Both the position numbers and the translations under genes were made by a program. From NCBI GenBank assembly GCA_021234535.1, contig CM037846.1, positions 13,222,705-13,286,704 of the forward strand: a DNA stretch of 64,000 bases, read 5' to 3'. Positions 59,826-64,000 of the stretch are shown one piece after another (the first letter of the stretch is position 1; every line of letters starts with the position of its first letter). This DNA is from Stichopus chloronotus (Eukaryota; Echinodermata; Holothuroidea; Aspidochirotida; Stichopodidae). The notes below the pieces were generated by a model. The model searched no databases, was not told the DNA's origin, and saw only the letters and a program-made list of their open reading frames with translations.

Positions 59826-62400
59826 GAGAGAGAGGGGGGGGGGACATTGCAGCCCCCTCTATATCTATATCTAAGGTGACTTTTCCAGTTCCACATCAAT
59901 ACCCCATTACCAGCATATGTCACTATAAATACAGTTGTGATGTACTATCAATTGGTAGGAAGGTAATATTCCAGCATGGGTACCTTACTTTGGCCTCTGC
60001 CAGGAGTGCAAGATTTGTACGTACAGTAAAAGGGATGTATGTCAAATGTACAGGCATTTAGGCAAGTAGATGGGTGTACAAATTAAGTGGTAAGCAGGAA
60101 GGTAGGTGGTTATGTAGGTACGTACCGGTACAGTTGATGGCTAAGTAGGAAAGTGTATGGATTACCTTCTACATCAAGGGAAGCATTGGTAATTATCTTT
60201 GGTCCCTCATCACACCGAAACGTCGTCCCAACCACTTCAGCTGTCGCGTTAAAGACCAAGTAGGATACATTTCTTCCACCATCGCTCACGATATCTATGT
60301 GGTATTGCTCACTAATTGTGCGGTTTCCAGCGTTAAGAGCCGTGCGTGCCATACCAGTGCCATTTGCATAAGACCATATCACATTATTTCCTTCTTGTAG
60401 AGGGCATGGAATTCTCACAATAGTATTAACAACGACCGTCATTTTCCCGTTGACTTCAAAGTTAAAATCGAAACATGTGTACGAGAGAAAATAGTGTACG
60501 AATAACAAAATATGTAACTTACAAAACAAACTCATGGATGTTTATGTTTTTGAATGAATGGTTAACTGAAAGTCAAAACCAACAAGAGTAACATCTGAAA
60601 GAGTTCATTTCAGTTCATGACATATCAAACCAACGGTCTTCTTGAGATTCAAATTTTTAGAGCTTATACCCTTGCTTTTAAAATATATATATTTATTTGA
60701 GTCCATTCTTACTCAACATATCAGATATCCAACTTGCCACACACACACACACACGCACACACACACGCACACGCACACAAACGCATGCACATATTCGCCG
60801 CAACTCCGGTTGCGGTGTTGTCATGCACAGCACCGACTCTCACGCAATCCGTGCAGCGGACTGATATTGACAGAACGAAAGGAAACTCGATAACACTACC
60901 ATATTCAAATTCTCACCCGTCTCATTTATTGCAAAAATCGCTTTAACATTTTCCCCTTCTTGACAGATAAAGATCCTTCGCTTTAATTGTAAAGTTGCAT
61001 TGACCCGTAAAGCAATGTTAGTGAGAGCATTTGGTTTCTCGGACACAGTCAAGACGTGATTTTTCGAGAAACTTGAGTTTCCAAACGAAATCAACTTTGG
61101 CGTTCCACACTCTTCGCTCATGAATATCCAAGAAGATACGTTGGTGTTATTAACACTACAATTCAGAACAGTTTCATCAGTCGCGAACAGGTCAATGTTT
61201 TCATGGGCGACACCCAAGGCATCTGTTGTGTCTGGCAGAAAATGAAAAAAAAAAAGGAAAGACAATAATGTTTGTCTTGTGTGAGAAATTTCAGATTCTA
61301 AAACCCAACCTGTCTCTCTTCGTGTCTTCTGATTCAATAATTCAGTGTTGAAGGGTACGTTGCATGTAGGATGCACATGTCTTGAAATGAACGTTTCCCC
61401 CATCGTCTTAAGTGATGTAGTTGAATGTAAAGATAGAAAGACCAGGAGTTTGCAGGGCATGCTTTTGAAATATGTGCACACCCGTCCCCCCCCCCCCCAA
61501 CACACACACACACACACAGCTTTGTTTTCCATTCATTCCGAGGACCTCATTGTGCTTTCTTTTGTTTTTTTTTTCCTCGACCCTAACCTTAACAATAGAC
61601 TGTCTATTGTTAATCTTGAGAGGACCGGTGAAATCTATTGAATTTTCTACAGAGGACCTAAAATCTATTGTTTCGGTCCTCGATCCCACCCGAAAACAAG
61701 GGCACACCCACACACACGCTTTCTCATTCTGCTAAAACATTTGGAAAGCAAGAAATTTTGCCTGTATACTTTCTAAACTTTCGCTTAACTTTTTTCATAT
61801 TATGAAATAGCAAAATTCAAGTTTAGTTTGTCACATGCAGAGATATAAAAACAAATTGACACTGATGCATACTGTGTGTGATTCCCCGTGGTCCTATAGG
61901 TTTTTGTCGATATGAGGTATCTAAAACATAGTTGAAACTTCTCCCTACGTACAGACATTAATAACGTATGAAGCAATATCCTAATGCCATATCCTAATGC
62001 CCTTCATTGGCACTTGGTGGCCAGTTCAAAGTTAACGAGAAATATTTTAGGCAATTGTTTACCACATGTGTTCCCTTCAGCCGAACGTACTAGATGGAAC
62101 GTACAACATTGAGAAATTTGTACCATAATAAACACAATTGTAATAGTTCAGGCAGTTTTATTAGGACAATCTCATTCACAAGCTATGAAAAAAACTTGTA
62201 CAAATGGCTGTGAAAGAACAATATAGCAGAAATATTCGAATGCATACTCCGATCTACGCATTATATATTATTACATTATATTATTTAAAGCCGCATTTAA
62301 GAAGATTGTCAGTAATTTCGGATTTCTATCTCATTTAAGACCAGAGAATATACTCACCTTTACATATCACGGTCACAACGAGGAAACTTAAAACAGATAT
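53517..62400 (-). CDS. Four-Ig type I membrane receptor with tyrosine-rich tail (5' partial)
   Basis: A cell-surface adhesion or receptor protein; ligand unknown. CDS on the minus strand: 62358-62400, 60917-61231, 60166-60453, 59342-59659, 57760-58002, 56236-56400, 55204-55237, 54906-55074, 54119-54196, 53517-53831. The sum is 1968 nt (655 codons plus stop) and all phases agree; the start exon was not found. Numbering from the first visible codon: signal-peptide tail 1-14; Ig1 ~16-119; Ig2 ~121-215; Ig3 ~217-321; Ig4 ~323-402; TM 427-447 (FVFLSLLLVTFVILMALAF) then YYRKK; cytoplasmic tail 448-655. Ig1-Ig4 each occupy one exon with phase-1 borders, the classic Ig arrangement. No kinase is present. 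Tail tyrosines occur in TYFEE, PYEDV, QYFIV, EYQKP, EYNATY, EYATAD, EYFRHQ and RYSMS. None forms a strict ITIM or ITAM. It could be an Ig receptor of the nephrin/VEGFR-like broad class; no family is recognised. Confidence 0.8.
54119..54196 (-). CDS. Ig receptor: tail exon with ambiguous acceptor
   Basis: Donor AATCAG|GTTAGA. The frame DAHMLIEDTSLTVDQYFIVN is open and joins the last exon in phase 0. The stronger-looking acceptor (cctaatcgtcag, exon would start at 54212) puts this frame out of phase with the previous exon. An acceptor 16 nt further in (cacgag|GAT) fits. With the stronger site the alternative frame ends at a TAG near the donor. Confidence 0.6.
54906..55074 (-). CDS. Ig receptor: cytoplasmic tail with PYEDV site
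   Basis: Acceptor gctcctttgcag|T, donor AAG|GTAGGC. Encodes NHALMTLSARPRLESPEITR, then an acidic segment with GEGPYEDVPIGDE (a YEDV site of the Src-family SH2 type) and EVGHSPTK. Confidence 0.85.
55204..55237 (-). CDS. Ig receptor: 34-nt micro-exon of the tail
   Basis: Acceptor cttcctcttccag|TG, donor CAAG|GTAAGC. Encodes LENTYFEEEQAS across its junctions, an acidic tyrosine site. It enters in phase 1 and leaves in phase 2, so it cannot be skipped without a frameshift. Both neighbours match exactly. Confidence 0.82.
55552..55904 (+). mobile_element. TTAA-type MITE, copy F, Ig-receptor intron
   Basis: TTAAAGGGAAATAGGGCGTTTGGAATACACC to AAACGCCCTATTTCCCTTTAA, 353 bp, terminal inverted repeats almost perfect. 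The best-preserved copy, probably the youngest. Confidence 0.9.
56236..56400 (-). CDS. Ig receptor: stalk and transmembrane helix
   Basis: Acceptor tttgttttccatag|CA, donor CCTC|GTAAGT. A Pro/Ser stalk (SEAPPQTDS) precedes the TM helix TLFVFLSLLLVTFVILMALA and the stop-transfer sequence YYRKKHGG. Confidence 0.92.
57760..58002 (-). CDS. Ig receptor: Ig-like domain 4
   Basis: Acceptor gttgtttttgacag|AC, donor AAAG|GTAAAC. A short Ig domain: TTAICACSGRPAVTGELFLF and SSVNITCRGKNSVGEHTVF. The core Trp is replaced by the LFLF stretch. Confidence 0.87.
58545..59028 (-). mobile_element. TTAA-type MITE, copy G, enlarged, Ig-receptor intron
   Basis: Begins TTAAGGAAACTAAAGCGTTTG in inverted orientation. 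It is about 130 bp longer than the others because part of the inner sequence (TTAGCAATG...CTATTTTCTGCG / GCAATGGCCACAG) is present twice. Looks like one copy inserted in, or recombined with, another. Confidence 0.7.
59342..59659 (-). CDS. Ig receptor: Ig-like domain 3
   Basis: Acceptor cttgtctgtttcag|TG, donor TTGT|GTAAGT. The best-formed Ig domain: VPPDVWLQLQNG, then DTEINCTASDGNP, ELLWKVDG and HKTISCVTQG, ending in a linker that joins Ig4 as VLYKPSCS. Confidence 0.92.
59743..59844. repeat. (AT)n then (GA)n and G run
   Basis: AT dinucleotide run of ~80 bp followed by a short GA stretch and a run of G, in the Ig2-Ig3 intron. Confidence 0.95.
60166..60453 (-). CDS. Ig receptor: Ig-like domain 2
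   Basis: Acceptor gattttaactttgaag|TC, donor GAAG|GTAATC. Domain cysteines occur in IVRIPCPLQEG and GTTFRCDEG, with NVIWSY supplying the core Trp. The same frame is open upstream to an ATG with a signal-like run (60533-60535), so this exon might also serve as an alternative first exon. The in-phase join to Ig1 is preferred. Confidence 0.82.
60738..60780. repeat. (CA)n microsatellite
   Basis: CA dinucleotides with occasional CG, ~40 bp, just 3' of the Ig1 exon in gene order. Confidence 0.95.
60917..61231 (-). CDS. Ig receptor: Ig-like domain 1
   Basis: Acceptor ttttctgccag|AC, donor ACGG|GTGAGA. One phase 1-1 exon. Domain cysteines occur in ETVLNCSVNN and RRIFICQEG; a further Cys in EECGTP. 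Several sequons (NNT, NVS, NSS, NAT). Confidence 0.85.
62358..62400 (-). CDS. Ig receptor: exon for end of signal peptide
   Basis: A very strong acceptor (ctttttcctgttcctctttcaatag|ATA) and donor AAAG|GTGAGT frame 14 codons, ISVLSFLVVTVICK. This reads as the hydrophobic core and end of a signal peptide joined in phase 1 to Ig1. The in-frame TAG just upstream shows that the start codon is in an earlier exon. Ten other minus-strand ATGs between here and the window end gave no phase-0 donor that I could support. Confidence 0.65.
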
Positions 62401-64000
62401 CTATTGAAAGAGGAACAGGAAAAAGATATTAAAAACACATCTTTCACTTTTGAATGAAAAAAAAAATCAACATGAATGTATTCTTTTCAAAATTCGACTG
62501 TTGTTTCTTCTACTCGACACAGTGTTCAACTTCATTGTCAGTGTCACAAGGATAAAAAAAAAATAAATCTTGTTTTGCGATACACACAGGTAAAAATGTA
62601 ATACCAAAGTTATGACAACGTCATAATGAAGTGATCATGGTTTACAATTCACAACATACACTCACTCTGTGCAAGTTTCTTTCATGAATGGATGATTGTG
62701 CACAACGCGGTACACGACACGTTACAACTTTTTACTCACAATGTGTGTTACGTGTGTCTTAATTTCGGAATAAATGCATTGACCGTAGAGTATGTAATGA
62801 TAAAAAATACTAGTTCAGTTCTTTCTCAGTAATTGAGCTCATAAAGTAATTGCGTTTTTGATCATCATAATAGTGGCATGGTGACAATTGCACGATATAG
62901 CGTGTGAGGCTATACATACAGCCTATACACCCTGCAGTTCTACGATATGCGTCATGAATGTCTGGTCATGCTATTAATCATAAATAAATATGAAACATTG
63001 ACAAAATTAAGAAAAAAAAAACAACAGGATTAAAGGCCATAACATTCATCTGTCTACAACATTATTCTCTGAGGCTTTGAATAAGTGAGAAATAATGGTA
63101 CCCAACACTAACTCTTCTCTTTCTGCTTTAAAAAGTGTAACCTTTCAATTCATGGGCGTTGATTTTCTTTTTTCTTTTTTGGAGGGGTGACAAAAACAGG
63201 GGGTGGGGAAAACATATTCCCCATTTTTGAGTGGAGGAGACACCAGCACATTGTCCCCTCCATAGAAAGTCTGCTTAGGTCACAGGTGACGTAGAGAGGT
63301 GTTTAGGTCAAATCCTCTCTCTTTCCCACGTTCGCATACTGTATCTCATACCTCACAACTTATTTGAAATTAAGTTACCTAACGTTAATTGGAAATTTTT
63401 TTTTAATACCATCAGTTTGAATTCCTCTACATTTTTTTCTCTTATTCTTTGTGCATCACACGGGTATTAGCCTAACTGGTATTCTAGTCGTAGTAAAATC
63501 GTGTATGGCTGTGTTTACTTTAAAAATGTCTCGTCATTCTTTCGAAAGTGCTGTCAGAATAGACAAACGGGGAATTTTTATTTCATCCTTATTAAAGGTG
63601 AATGAATTTCCTTGACATGTTGAAATCAATTACCGCTAATGTTGTAGAAGAAAAAAGCTAAACACTTTGTTTCAAAATGACTCAAAGAACTTGATTTGAT
63701 CATTACTCTCATTTAGTTTACTAATTAGAAACAACAAGACAGAGAACATTGTACTTTATAGAGAATTAGCAAACAGGACAAACACACACACTCACTCTCC
63801 CACACACATATAAAATCAGTTTGAACTTTTCAATAATTCAAGCCATGGTGATAATAGTGGATTAATATAAACTCAATAGTGTATCTTAGGGCAAAAATAT
63901 CAAAAAGGTGTATGTCACAAAGTTAAACGTATGAATTCAAATGGTCCTCCTCCCATCTTCGTATGGCATTTTTAAGCTGAGATATAAATTTTTGAAGCTT
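62401..64000. other. Probably upstream intron or 5' region of the Ig receptor
   Basis: No exon with an ATG and phase-0 donor was found. One ATG/donor pair at ~62675-62692 (ATGAAAGAAACTTGCACAGA|GTGAGT) is out of phase with the next exon. AT-rich, with a CA run near 63.78 kb. Confidence 0.45.

Overview
The window reads as nuclear DNA of an intron-rich invertebrate animal, probably a marine deuterostome and perhaps an echinoderm. That placement is an inference from short coding exons with GT/GC-AG splice sites, an FN3-type receptor tyrosine kinase, an Ig-type receptor, a LINE and dense MITE and foldback DNA. There are no operons and no long bacterial-type ORFs. Most open frames over 60 codons are chance frames or lie in microsatellites.

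Two multi-exon genes can be assembled by hand, both on the minus strand. (1) 25559-46579 encodes a complete receptor tyrosine kinase. Its 16 coding exons total 2439 nt (812 codons plus stop) and every junction is in phase. The order is signal peptide, short Cys-containing N-terminus, two FN3-like regions, Ser/Thr stalk, one TM helix, intact tyrosine kinase and a Ser-rich tail. The catalytic loop reads HGD instead of HRD, and two of its introns use GC donors. (2) 53517-62400 encodes a type I membrane protein with four Ig-like domains, one TM helix and a kinase-less tail of about 200 residues with at least ten tyrosines. Ten exons (1968 nt) are visible; the start codon lies upstream of the last exon found. 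The two genes are head-to-tail, 6.9 kb apart, so an enzyme receptor and a possible phosphotyrosine substrate sit side by side. A functional link is only inference.

A probable first coding exon of a third minus-strand gene lies at 12398-12445, with a CRE-like TGACGTCA about 235 bp upstream. Two short exons at 47790-48250 resemble a weak SUEL/rhamnose-binding lectin domain.

The rest is repeats. A 7.66-kb inverted structure (15411-23069) has arms made of ~146-bp tandem units. A TTAA-flanked MITE of ~350 bp is present in seven copies, four of them in RTK introns. Further elements are a 171-bp palindromic MITE, a 309-bp MITE inside a CA repeat, two foldback elements, a 158-bp tandem repeat, a family carrying perfect DR1 nuclear-receptor motifs, a 5'-truncated LINE with a (GATA) tail, several microsatellites and about twenty poly-G/poly-C runs. 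Nothing recognisable was found between about 1.8-6.0, 8.3-12.3, 12.75-15.4, 23.1-24.9 and 62.4-64 kb, apart from what is listed. No rRNA, tRNA or CRISPR was seen.
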